Source of the DNA: Abiotrophia sp. HMSC24B09
GTDB lineage: Bacteria > Bacillota > Bacilli > Lactobacillales > Aerococcaceae
Length of the DNA stretch: 64,000 nt
Direction: 5' to 3'
Assembly (NCBI RefSeq): GCF_001815865.1
Contig: NZ_KV822202.1
Span: forward strand, 9,584-73,583
The notes beneath the pieces were generated by a model that had not been told where the DNA came from, ran no database searches, and saw only the letters and a list, made by a program, of their open reading frames with translations. Numbering within the stretch: the first letter of the stretch is position 1; every line of letters begins with the position of its first letter. Positions 46,189 to 55,553 of the stretch are shown piece after piece. The translations under genes and the position numbers were made by a program.

Positions 46189-46216
46189 TATCAGATTTTA
46201 GCAAATCTTGACAGAA
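46189..46216 (+). repeat. 28-bp perfect direct repeat, right copy
   Basis: Identical to 41819-41846. Beyond the right copy, sequence continues into the promoter of the flavoprotein gene; beyond the left copy lies core sequence with element D. Confidence 0.85.
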
Positions 46217-46233
46217 AGTTGAAGGATAAGACC

Positions 46234-46296
46234 GCAAGATTGCGCATGTTTTCAGCAAGAATATGCAAAGACAGTCAGCCTAAAAAGGAGTATAAT
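46234..46296 (+). promoter_or_regulatory. Activator-type promoter of flavoprotein gene with 21-bp direct repeats
   Basis: GCAAGATT at 46234 and GCAAGAAT at 46255 are 21 bp apart. A poor -35 AAGACA (46268-46273), 17 bp and TATAAT (46291-46296) follow. The promoter-proximal repeat starts 36 bp before the -10. The same arrangement occurs at 48257-48319. Spacing of two helical turns and the weak -35 suggest activation by a dimeric regulator such as a LytTR or OmpR type. Confidence 0.65.
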
Positions 46297-46342
46297 GGAA
46301 AGTCAACCAAGATAATGAGCCTAGTCTTGGTGGTAAAAATAG

Positions 46343-48121
<1,779 letters not shown>

Positions 48122-48135
48122 TAGTGTCTTATAAT

Positions 48136-48186
48136 AAAGAGCAGCCCATCAGGTGGACAAGAAATCCATCTGATAGGCTGCTTTTG
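48136..48186 (+). terminator. Terminator of flavoprotein gene
   Basis: GCAGCCCATCAGGTGGA and TCCATCTGATAGGCTGC pair with few mismatches, flanked by AAAGA and TTTTGATTT. Confidence 0.82.
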
Positions 48187-48256
48187 ATTTAAAGTAGGTT
48201 TATGGATATAAATATCCGTTAAAAATAGTCATCTTCGATGGTTGGAGGAAAAAACA

Positions 48257-48319
48257 GCAAGAATGTGTATGTTTCTAGCAAGAATCTGTAAAGACAGAGC
48301 ATTCTAAAAGAAATATAAT
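48257..48319 (+). promoter_or_regulatory. Second promoter with 21-bp direct repeats
   Basis: GCAAGAAT at 48257 and again at 48278, 21 bp apart; -35 AAGACA, 17 bp, then TATAAT at 48314-48319. It matches the promoter at 46234-46296 in repeat sequence, repeat spacing and distance to the -10. It lies about 210 bp upstream of the methyltransferase gene; an untranslated leader or unrecognised short gene may lie between. Confidence 0.6.
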
Positions 48320-48530
48320 AACATGTATACAAACATACTGTCTCTTTGCAGAAGGGAAGTTAAAGGAGAGATGCGATAACAATAGAGCAAAGTAAAGCTA
48401 GATTTTGCTATCTTAATCGTACGAAGCTCAGCAAATCAGACTTAAAAGTAAGATCAACGTGATGGCGCGCATCCTTTGCCTGACTAATATTTCGTGGTAT
48501 GATAGGAAGGAAGAGCAAAGGAGACTGAAG

Positions 48531-49904
48531 ATGGACGCAAAACAAGTATTTAAGAAGAATCAAGTACACCAAGGCCAGGTAGTCGACCTGACCCATGAAG
48601 GCCAGGGCGTAGTCAAAATCGAGGGCTATCCCTTCTTTGTGGAGGGTGTTATTCCGGGCGAGCAGGTGGCTATTAAGGTTCTCAAGGTCGGCAAGTCCTT
48701 CGGCTTTGCGCGCCTGGAAGAGGTTCTAACGCCCAGCCCGGATCGGGTGGAGATTACCGACCCTATCGGCCGTCAGATTGGCACCATGACCTTGCAACAT
48801 ATGGCTTATCCTGCCCAGCTCAAGGCTAAGCAGGCCCTAGTCAAGCAAGTCTTCAGTCGCCTAGGGAAATTCCCGGAAAGTCTGGAGGTCCGGCCAACTC
48901 ATGGCATGGACCATCCTTGGCAATACCGCAATAAGGCTCAAATTCCGGTTCGGACTGTCAAAGGCCAACTAGAGACTGGCTTCTTCCGCAAGAATAGCCA
49001 CCAGCTAGTGCCCGTGGAGAATTTCCATATTCAAGATCCAGCCATCGACCAAGCCATTCTTAAGACGCGAGATATCTTGCGCCAGCTGGGCTACTCGGCT
49101 TACGACGAGGAAAGTCGTAAGGGCCAAATTCGCCATATCATTGTTAAACGCGGTCACTATAGTGGCCAAGTCATGTTGATCCTAATCGTCAATGGCAAAG
49201 GACTGCCAGCTGAAGATAAGTTGATTCAGGCGCTCACAGAGGCCATTCCTAACTTAGTCAGCCTGGTCCTCAATAGTCATACGCAGGCAAATAATGTCAT
49301 TATGGGACCGACCAATCGCCTCTTGTGGGGCCAGCCGGTCTATCGGGATCAGATGCTTGGGCTGGATTTCTCTATCTCTCCGCATTCCTTCTATCAGGTC
49401 AATACCCCTCAGGCCGAAGCCCTCTATCGCTATGCCCTTGAGGCGGCTGACTTAAGTGGCAGTGAGACTGTCCTGGATGCCTATTGCGGGATTGGCACCA
49501 TCTCCCTGGCCCTAGCCAAACAAGCCGGTCAGGTCTATGCCATGGAAATCGTGCCTGAGGCCATCGACATGGCGCGGGCCAATGCCGAGGCCAACGGCCT
49601 AAACAATGTCACCTTTCAAGCCGGCAAGGCCGAAGAGGTGCTGCCAGCTTGGCAGGCAGAAGGCATTCATTTTGATGTAGCGGTGGTTGACCCACCACGC
49701 AAGGGCCTAGACCCTGAGTTCGTTAAGACCCTGATTGAACTGGCACCAGACAAGATCGTCTACGTGTCCTGCAACCCAGCCACCTGCGCCCGGGACTGTC
49801 AACTCTTGGCCCAGGCAGGCTATGAGCTGCAGTGGGTGCAGCCGGTTGATTTATTCCCGCAGACTGCGCATGTTGAGGCGGTAAGTTTGCTAGTCAAGGA
49901 GTAA
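48531..49904 (+). CDS. rlmCD: 23S rRNA m5U methyltransferase, RlmCD family
   Basis: A 457-aa TrmA-family SAM-dependent RNA methyltransferase. An N-terminal TRAM domain (residues 8-68, VVDLTHEGQGVVKI) precedes the catalytic domain; VLDAYCGIGTISLALA is SAM motif I, VVDPPRKGLDP motif IV, and YVSCNPATCARD carries the nucleophilic Cys. No four-cysteine iron-sulfur cluster is obvious at the N-terminus, as in Gram-positive RlmCD that methylates U747 and U1939. The start at 48531 follows AAAGGAG; 24 codons upstream are unlikely to be translated. Exact target uridines are inferred. Confidence 0.9.
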   Translation: MDAKQVFKKNQVHQGQVVDLTHEGQGVVKIEGYPFFVEGVIPGEQVAIKVLKVGKSFGFARLEEVLTPSPDRVEITDPIGRQIGTMTLQHMAYPAQLKAKQALVKQVFSRLGKFPESLEVRPTHGMDHPWQYRNKAQIPVRTVKGQLETGFFRKNSHQLVPVENFHIQDPAIDQAILKTRDILRQLGYSAYDEESRKGQIRHIIVKRGHYSGQVMLILIVNGKGLPAEDKLIQALTEAIPNLVSLVLNSHTQANNVIMGPTNRLLWGQPVYRDQMLGLDFSISPHSFYQVNTPQAEALYRYALEAADLSGSETVLDAYCGIGTISLALAKQAGQVYAMEIVPEAIDMARANAEANGLNNVTFQAGKAEEVLPAWQAEGIHFDVAVVDPPRKGLDPEFVKTLIELAPDKIVYVSCNPATCARDCQLLAQAGYELQWVQPVDLFPQTAHVEAVSLLVKE

Positions 49905-50418
49905 AACGACGAAGATTAGCATTTACTTCCGCCCATGCGATAGCTGTCCGTGATTGACAAGTGCTAGCACGCAGACAGAACGGAGATAGCGAACCGCTGA
50001 GTGTGTCGCTCTGCTCGTAAAAGCTTAGAAACCTTTGAACGAAAGGGATAATGAAAGCCTTGATTGCAAGGCTTTTTGCTTTATGGTGGGTAAGTATCAG
50101 AGTGAGAAAATTTTTGGAATGAGTAGAAGTGATAGCTAGAAATTATCAGTTTCTATTTCCATTTACCCTGTGGGTACGTGTTTGTTTCCATTGACAAGGA
50201 GTTTGTGGGAATAGAAATGTACCCACCTTGTTTGAATCAAGTGAAGTGTAGTTGAAGGAAATCTGTTGAAAGCAATACTTCATTTTACCGAATAAGTAAT
50301 AATTTAGGCAACTTCAAATCGATTAAAAAAAACTATTTTAAAGGTTAAGAGTAGACAAAAATTGTCCACTCTTTTTTGCAAACTCAATTTATCAATAAAT
50401 GAAATGAGGGAATGTAAA
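49905..50418. other. Intergenic junction left of macrolide element
   Basis: About 500 bp. AAAGCCTTG/CAAGGC with TTTTT at 50054-50077 is a terminator for the methyltransferase gene. GAGTAGACAA/TTGTCCACTC followed by six T at 50348-50377 is a second. A+T rises sharply after about 50080, which probably marks the left boundary of the inserted element; no repeat identical to the right end was found by eye. Confidence 0.55.
50054..50077 (+). terminator. Terminator after rlmCD
   Basis: AAAGCCTTG-ATTG-CAAGGCTTTTT, a compact perfect stem and T tract. Confidence 0.85.
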
Positions 50419-50589
50419 ATGAAATATTTTGAGGTTGAGTTAGAAAATCCTGATGAATTTTTAAAACTACAAACAGAAGATTTTGTGAAAGCTAATCGCT
50501 TGCTACTAAGGAAGATAATCCAGAGCGTTACAGTCTATGAAGAAAACTTCGTCATATCCTTTAAATCTGGCATCGAATTGGAAGTATGA
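50419..50589 (+). pseudogene. C-terminal remnant, possibly of a large serine recombinase
   Basis: A 56-aa ORF (MKYFEVELENPDEFLKL) whose ending RLLLRKIIQSVTVYEENFVISFKSGIELEV resembles the last helix and strands of TndX/TnpX-type serine recombinases, where a line like LIxxIxVxxxxxIxIxFxxG closes the protein. The catalytic and zinc regions are absent. GAGGGAATG precedes the ATG, but this is probably a fossil of the integrase of the Tn1207-like element. The family call rests on a weak pattern. Confidence 0.45.
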
Positions 50590-50611
50590 GTCTCATTCCA
50601 TAACTTTTATA

Positions 50612-50640
50612 TTGAACATATCATCTTGTTGTGTTATACT
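50612..50640 (+). promoter_or_regulatory. mef operon promoter
   Basis: TTGAAC at 50612-50617, 17 bp and TATACT at 50635-50640. Confidence 0.75.
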
Positions 50641-50680
50641 ATAAATTGATATAAACAAAGATGTAGGAGGAACCGAAACT

Positions 50681-50707
50681 ATGACAGCCTCAATGCGTTT
50701 AAGATAA
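50681..50707 (+). CDS. mefL: mef leader peptide MTASMRLR
   Basis: An 8-codon ORF behind AGGAGGAACC encodes MTASMRLR, the leader peptide known from mef(E)/Mega regulation. Macrolide-stalled ribosomes on it are reported to prevent formation of the downstream terminator and so induce mef-msr(D). Here peptide, terminator and gene are all in the known order. Confidence 0.88.
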   Translation: MTASMRLR

Positions 50708-50716
50708 GCTGGCAAT

Positions 50717-50755
50717 AAAAAAAGCAGAATCTATACCCGATGATAGGCTTTTTTG
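50717..50755 (+). terminator. Macrolide-responsive attenuator upstream of mef
   Basis: A7-GC and GC-T6 flank a CTAT/ATAG stem with an ACCCGATG loop. It lies 10 nt after the leader peptide stop. Confidence 0.78.
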
Positions 50756-50867
50756 TTGTGCTTATTTATACGATATTGAGCATTCATTAGTTACGGTGAG
50801 GATATTGGTTATTTAACTATACCTTTATTTAACTATGTCTTTAATATGAATGTTTCCAAATTGTATG

Positions 50868-50917
50868 TATGCAGACCAAAAGCCACATTGTGGGGTTTGG
50901 CCTGCATTTTTTATTGC
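50868..50917 (+). terminator. Second hairpin upstream of mef
   Basis: ATGCAGACCAAA and TTTGGCCTGCAT enclose an inner CCACATTGTGG hairpin, with six T after it. It adds a second potential stop between leader and mef(A). Confidence 0.75.
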
Positions 50918-50974
50918 CTAGAATGCTATTCAAAATAGAAATTCAAGCAAAATAATATGCAGGAGATAATATAA

Positions 50975-52192
50975 ATGGAAAAATACAACAATTGGAAACG
51001 AAAATTTTATGCAATATGGGCAGGGCAAGCAGTATCATTAATCACTAGTGCCATCCTGCAAATGGCGATTATTTTTTACCTTACAGAAAAAACAGGATCT
51101 GCGATGGTCTTGTCTATGGCTTCATTAGTAGGTTTTTTACCCTATGCGATTTTGGGACCTGCCATTGGTGTGCTAGTGGATCGTCATGATAGGAAGAAGA
51201 TAATGATTGGTGCCGATTTAATTATCGCAGCAGCTGGTGCAGTGCTTGCTATTGTTGCATTCTGTATGGAGCTACCTGTCTGGATGATTATGATAGTATT
51301 GTTTATCCGTAGCATTGGAACAGCTTTTCATACCCCAGCACTCAATGCGGTTACACCACTTTTAGTACCAGAAGAACAGCTAACGAAATGCGCAGGCTAT
51401 AGTCAGTCTTTGCAGTCTATAAGCTATATTGTTAGTCCGGCAGTTGCAGCACTCTTATACTCCGTTTGGGATTTAAATGCTATTATTGCCATCGACGTAT
51501 TGGGTGCTGTGATTGCATCTATTACGGTAGCAATTGTACGTATACCTAAGCTGGGTAATCAAGTGCAAAGTTTAGAACCAAATTTCATAAGGGAGATGAA
51601 AGAAGGAGTTGTGGTTCTGAGACAAAACAAAGGATTGTTTGCCTTATTACTCTTAGGAACACTATATACTTTTGTTTATATGCCAATCAATGCACTATTT
51701 CCTTTAATAAGCATGGAACACTTTAATGGAACGCCTGTGCATATTTCTATTACGGAAATTTCCTTTGCATTTGGGATGCTAGCAGGAGGCTTATTATTAG
51801 GAAGATTAGGGGGCTTCGAAAAGCATGTATTACTAATAACAAGTTCATTTTTTATAATGGGGACCAGTTTAGCCGTTTCGGGAATACTTCCTCCAAATGG
51901 ATTTGTAATATTCGTAGTTTGCTGTGCAATAATGGGGCTTTCGGTGCCATTTTATAGCGGTGTGCAAACAGCTCTTTTTCAGGAGAAAATTAAGCCTGAA
52001 TATTTAGGACGTGTATTTTCTTTGATCGGAAGTATCATGTCACTTGCTATGCCAATTGGGTTAATTCTTTCTGGATTCTTTGCTGATAAAATCGGTGTAA
52101 ATCATTGGTTTTTACTATCAGGTATTTTAATTATTGGCATTGCTATAGTTTGCCAAATGATAACTGAGGTTAGAAAATTAGATTTAAAATAA
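50975..52192 (+). CDS. mef(A): Macrolide efflux MFS transporter Mef(A)
   Basis: A 405-aa 12-helix major-facilitator protein that exports 14- and 15-membered macrolides. The N-terminus MEKYNNWKRKFYAIWAGQAV, the motif-A loop LVDRHDRKKIMIG and the whole length agree with Mef(A); residues in the FEKHVLLITSSFFIMGTS region match my memory of Mef(A) rather than Mef(E). AGGAGATAA precedes the ATG. It is followed by msr(D) with its own leader. Low G+C and the intact attenuation region show it came with the transposon. Confidence 0.95.
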   Translation: MEKYNNWKRKFYAIWAGQAVSLITSAILQMAIIFYLTEKTGSAMVLSMASLVGFLPYAILGPAIGVLVDRHDRKKIMIGADLIIAAAGAVLAIVAFCMELPVWMIMIVLFIRSIGTAFHTPALNAVTPLLVPEEQLTKCAGYSQSLQSISYIVSPAVAALLYSVWDLNAIIAIDVLGAVIASITVAIVRIPKLGNQVQSLEPNFIREMKEGVVVLRQNKGLFALLLLGTLYTFVYMPINALFPLISMEHFNGTPVHISITEISFAFGMLAGGLLLGRLGGFEKHVLLITSSFFIMGTSLAVSGILPPNGFVIFVVCCAIMGLSVPFYSGVQTALFQEKIKPEYLGRVFSLIGSIMSLAMPIGLILSGFFADKIGVNHWFLLSGILIIGIAIVCQMITEVRKLDLK

Positions 52193-52212
52193 ACAATATT
52201 GGAGGAATATTT

Positions 52213-52233
52213 ATGTATCTTATTTTCATGTAA
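52213..52233 (+). CDS. msrDL: msr(D) leader peptide MYLIFM
   Basis: A 6-codon ORF preceded by GGAGGAAT encodes MYLIFM, the erythromycin-sensing leader described for msr(D). A GCAGGG-TTTT-CCCTGC hairpin follows at 52251-52266. The arrangement is complete and should be functional. Confidence 0.88.
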   Translation: MYLIFM

Positions 52234-52250
52234 CTCTTCCTGCTAAAATC

Positions 52251-52266
52251 GCAGGGTTTTCCCTGC
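52251..52266 (+). promoter_or_regulatory. msr(D) leader hairpin
   Basis: GCAGGG and CCCTGC around TTTT, 17 nt after the msrDL stop; it is part of the known attenuation switch. No strong T tract follows directly. Confidence 0.65.
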
Positions 52267-52311
52267 ATACAAGCAAATGAAAGCATGCGATTATAGACAG
52301 GAGGAAATGTT

Positions 52312-53775
52312 ATGGAATTAATATTAAAAGCAAAAGACATTCGTGTGGAATTCAAAGGACGCGATGTTTTAGATATAAATGAATTAGAAGTATATGATTA
52401 TGACCGTATTGGTTTAGTAGGAGCAAATGGTGCTGGAAAAAGCACTTTACTCAGGGTACTTTTAGGAGAATTAACTCCCCCAGGATGTAAAATGAATCGT
52501 CTGGGTGAACTTGCCTATATTCCCCAGTTGGACGAAGTAACTCTGCAGGAGGAAAAAGATTTTGCACTTGTAGGCAAGCTAGGTGTTGAGCAATTAAATA
52601 TACAGACTATGAGCGGTGGTGAAGAAACAAGGCTTAAAATAGCACAGGCCTTATCGGCACAGGTTCATGGTATTTTAGCGGATGAACCTACGAGCCATTT
52701 AGACCGTGAAGGAATTGATTTTCTAATAGGACAGCTAAAATATTTTACAGGTGCACTGTTAGTTATTAGCCATGACCGCTATTTTCTTGATGAAATAGTA
52801 GATAAAATATGGGAACTGAAAGATGGCAAAATCACTGAGTATTGGGGAAACTATTCTGATTATCTTCGTCAGAAAGAGGAAGAACGTAAGAGCCAAGCTG
52901 CAGAATACGAACAATTTATTGCGGAACGTGCCCGATTGGAAAGGGCTGCGGAGGAAAAGCGAAAACAGGCTCGTAAAATAGAACAGAAGGCAAAAGGTTC
53001 TTCAAAGAAAAAAAGTACTGAAGACGGAGGGCGTTTAGCTCATCAAAAATCAATAGGAAGTAAGGAAAAAAAGATGTATAATGCTGCTAAAACCCTAGAG
53101 CACAGGATTGCGGCCTTAGGAAAAGTAGAAGCTCCGGAAGGCATTCGCAGAATTCGTTTCAGGCAAAGTAAAGCATTGGAGCTCCATAATCCATACCCTA
53201 TAGTCGGTGCAGAAATTAATAAAGTATTTGGGGATAAGGCTCTGTTTGAAAATGCATCTTTTCAAATTCCGTTAGGAGCAAAAGTGGCGTTAACTGGTGG
53301 TAATGGAATCGGAAAAACAACTTTAATCCAAATGATCTTAAACCATGAAGAAGGAATTTCTATTTCGCCTAAGGCAAAAATAGGTTACTTTGCACAGAAT
53401 GGTTACAAGTACAACAGTAATCAGAATGTTATGGAGTTTATGCAGAAGGATTGTGACTACAATATATCAGAAATTCGTTCAGTGCTAGCATCTATGGGGT
53501 TCAAACAGAACGATATTGGAAAAAGTTTATCTGTTTTAAGCGGTGGAGAAATTATAAAATTGTTGCTTGCTAAAATGCTCATGGGTAGATATAACATCCT
53601 AATAATGGATGAACCCAGTAACTTCCTTGACATACCAAGTTTAGAGGCTTTGGAAATACTAATGAAGGAGTACACCGGAACTATCGTGTTTATCACCCAC
53701 GATAAACGATTACTCGAAAATGTAGCAGATGTAGTTTATGAAATTAGAGATAAGAAAATAAATCTGAAACATTAA
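52312..53775 (+). CDS. msr(D): ABC-F ribosomal protection protein Msr(D)
   Basis: A 487-aa ABC-F protein that displaces macrolides from the ribosome. Two ATPase domains: GANGAGKST near 39-47 with [15 protein letters not shown] and [11 protein letters not shown]; then GGNGIGKTT with [15 protein letters not shown] and [11 protein letters not shown]. The lysine-rich linker ([22 protein letters not shown]) between them is the antibiotic-resistance-domain region. Length is that of Msr(D)/Mel. AGGAGGAAA precedes the ATG. It works with Mef(A) to give the M-type macrolide resistance phenotype. Confidence 0.95.
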
Positions 53776-53865
53776 ATTTAAGGTAGTCGCTGGTCAGTAT
53801 AGTCTGTTCTGGTTGGCGACTCCATTGTTAAAGAGTATAAAGACTTTAGATTTTATGAATATTAA

Positions 53866-53900
53866 AAATAGGAACAGTCAATTGAACTGCTCCTATTTTT
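53866..53900. terminator. Bidirectional terminator after msr(D)
   Basis: AAATAGGAACAG and CTGCTCCTATTT with a TCAATTGAA loop and flanking A and T tracts, shared by msr(D) and the convergent SOS-type operon. Confidence 0.82.
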
Positions 53901-54192
53901 CTGCTAAATATATTGTAGTTTTCTTATATGTATAATGATAGATTAGCGGATTCTCATCTACGGTACTTACTTCAAATATGAAGAAGTGATCGCGGTTATC
54001 TCTGGACTTTTCCTTATTGAGGACAAAGTAATTCTTACGTGAAGTCGCCATTGTTTTTAGGATATCATCAGTTAGGAAGGTCAATGGAATATTCATGTTA
54101 GAGTAGCGGTAGAAGTCACGTTCAAAATCTTGGTAGCTCTCGCTATAATAGTCCATTTGTAGGTGATTACGCTGAAACTCAAGCTGATTCAT
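53893..54192 (-). CDS. DUF5960-like protein of transposon SOS operon
   Basis: A 99-aa protein (MNQLEFQRNHLQMDYYSESYQ) rich in Tyr and charged residues, which I recall as DUF5960 in streptococcal integrative elements. The start at 54192 has GAGGAGGTG; an upstream in-frame start is inside the neighbour. It overlaps the preceding gene by 14 bp. It is last in the minus-strand operon that in Tn1207 and Mega elements is described as related to the SOS operon of Tn5252. Function unknown. Confidence 0.65.
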   Translation of the reverse strand: MNQLEFQRNHLQMDYYSESYQDFERDFYRYSNMNIPLTFLTDDILKTMATSRKNYFVLNKEKSRDNRDHFFIFEVSTVDENPLIYHYTYKKTTIYLAEK

Positions 54193-54547
54193 AGAGCACC
54201 TCCTCGACAAGTTCAATACTAATAATGTCTTTTAATTTCAAATTGATGTGACCTGTTGTAGTTTTTATCAAAATGAAATCTTTGGTCAGACTTGGTATTG
54301 TTCCAGTGTAGGAAACACGCTTGTTTTTTTCAATCACTTGAATGCGTGTGCGTAGCTGCCCGGCGTATACTTGACTGAGGAGTAATAATTTCTTCTCTAG
54401 TGATAAGTCAGACATGTACGTTACTTTGTTTGTATCATCAGAGAGTGCTGATGCATGTTCAGATAGGAAAAAGCCCATCCATTTTTGCATCTTTGTATCC
54501 TGGTACTCTCTTGCTGATTGAAATGGTAAATATGAACGGTCAATCAT
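54179..54547 (-). CDS. YolD-like protein of transposon SOS operon
   Basis: A 122-aa protein starting MIDRSYLPFQSAREYQDTKMQKWMG. The N-terminal pattern (DR..LPF.SAREY.D..M.KWMGFFLSEH) recalls YolD-like proteins that accompany UvrX-type Y-family polymerases, and the C-terminus has a small beta-barrel-like region (TGTIPSLTKDFILIKTTTGHINL). It is located after uvrX in the element, supporting that assignment. AAAGGA precedes the start. Confidence 0.65.
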   Translation of the reverse strand: MIDRSYLPFQSAREYQDTKMQKWMGFFLSEHASALSDDTNKVTYMSDLSLEKKLLLLSQVYAGQLRTRIQVIEKNKRVSYTGTIPSLTKDFILIKTTTGHINLKLKDIISIELVEEVLYESA

Positions 54548-54559
54548 ATCAAATCCTTT

Positions 54560-54895
54560 CTATGCAGAGGCAAGGGTATTTTTATCAAATTGAATCGTAA
54601 AACCTTGAATTCCCCCACCTGTGTAACATTCTTTAAAGCGATTGATTACCTCAGTATAGATTATCACAGATGAGCTTGTTGGCTTAATGCTAAATGTAAA
54701 TTCCAATGGTAATCGGTTTTCAGATTTAGCATGTACTAGTCGTATCGATATTTCAGTTGTTTTGAGTTTTCTCTGACGAAGTTTTGAAGTTGCTGTTTCA
54801 ACGATTCCATGTAAAAATCTTTCAAGCATTTCAATATCATTACATCCTTTGCTACGGATTTCTGAAAATTGTACTGTATTTTTTTCTTGTTTCAT
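54560..54895 (-). CDS. Hypothetical protein between uvrX and YolD-like gene
   Basis: A 111-aa protein (MKQEKNTVQFSEIRSKGCND) overlapping the end of uvrX by an ATGA. It is predicted as mixed alpha/beta with a central IETATSKLRQRKLKTTEISIRL segment. It is conserved in streptococcal elements to my recollection, without known function. 12 nt separate it from the YolD-like gene. Confidence 0.6.
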   Translation of the reverse strand: MKQEKNTVQFSEIRSKGCNDIEMLERFLHGIVETATSKLRQRKLKTTEISIRLVHAKSENRLPLEFTFSIKPTSSSVIIYTEVINRFKECYTGGGIQGFTIQFDKNTLASA

Positions 54896-55322
54896 TTTAA
54901 TCCCTCCAATCCACCCGCGGAATGACCACCGATAAGTTTACTGCGTTCAATATTTCTGGAACCTTCAGTTAGGACGGTTCCTTTTTGTATGGCTAAAAAA
55001 CCAAACTGTTCTCTGACAACATCAATAGCTGTCTGAAGTCTATTATCTTTTTCAATTTGTTCTACATCATCAAAGAGTGATAGTAGAGTATAGCTTTCAT
55101 CTACGAAGCCACTATAAGATACACCAATTTGTCTCACTGCACCAGAGGTGTATTTTTTCGGAATAATACAAGTACATGACTCACCATTGTTTTGGGGAGA
55201 TTTGCGGGTTCAATTTTATTCTGAGCATTTATAGATTTTTTCATCTCAGTCCTAGAATAGCCAATATGAATAGAAACGACAGTAGTCAATACTAGGGCTA
55301 CTGTTCCGTTCCACAGTATCAT
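54892..55322 (-). pseudogene. uvrX: uvrX (UmuC/MucB-like Y-family polymerase), truncated and frameshifted
   Basis: Two minus-strand reading frames make one protein: the first contains VSIHIGYSRTEMKKSINAQNKIEP and LFRK, the second RQIGVSYSGFVDESYTLLSLF to GGHSAGGLEGLK. They join if one A is added to a run of six A near 55150-55155, restoring LFRKKYTSGAVRQIG. The catalytic N-terminal half (about 270 residues) is missing upstream of 55322. So the polymerase is dead by two lesions. In intact Tn1207/Mega elements this is orf6, the UmuC-MucB homologue. Confidence 0.82.
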
Positions 55323-55553
55323 TTAAAAATCATTTTCACACCCTTTCGTCTATTAGTATAGAAGAAAGCTCTCAGCACATGTTGAGTGTGTGGCGGTGCT
55401 TATAAAAAAGTGAAGTAACTAGTTCGAAACTACCGCGTTTTTCGATATTATGTAGAATATTGAAACTGTTTCGTATCTAGTCATATAGAATCCTAGTTAT
55501 GTAATTAGCGATTAACACGATACGATTTATATCAATTAAGGGGATTAATAGTA
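55323..55553. other. Junction between uvrX remnant and membrane-protein gene
   Basis: About 230 bp without ORF. The uvrX N-terminal coding part should have been here and is absent, so a deletion or insertion boundary lies near 55323. Confidence 0.45.

Noticed and set aside
41819..46216. 28-bp repeats as a CRISPR array
   Set aside because: Only two copies, 4.3 kb apart, with genes between them and no cas genes.
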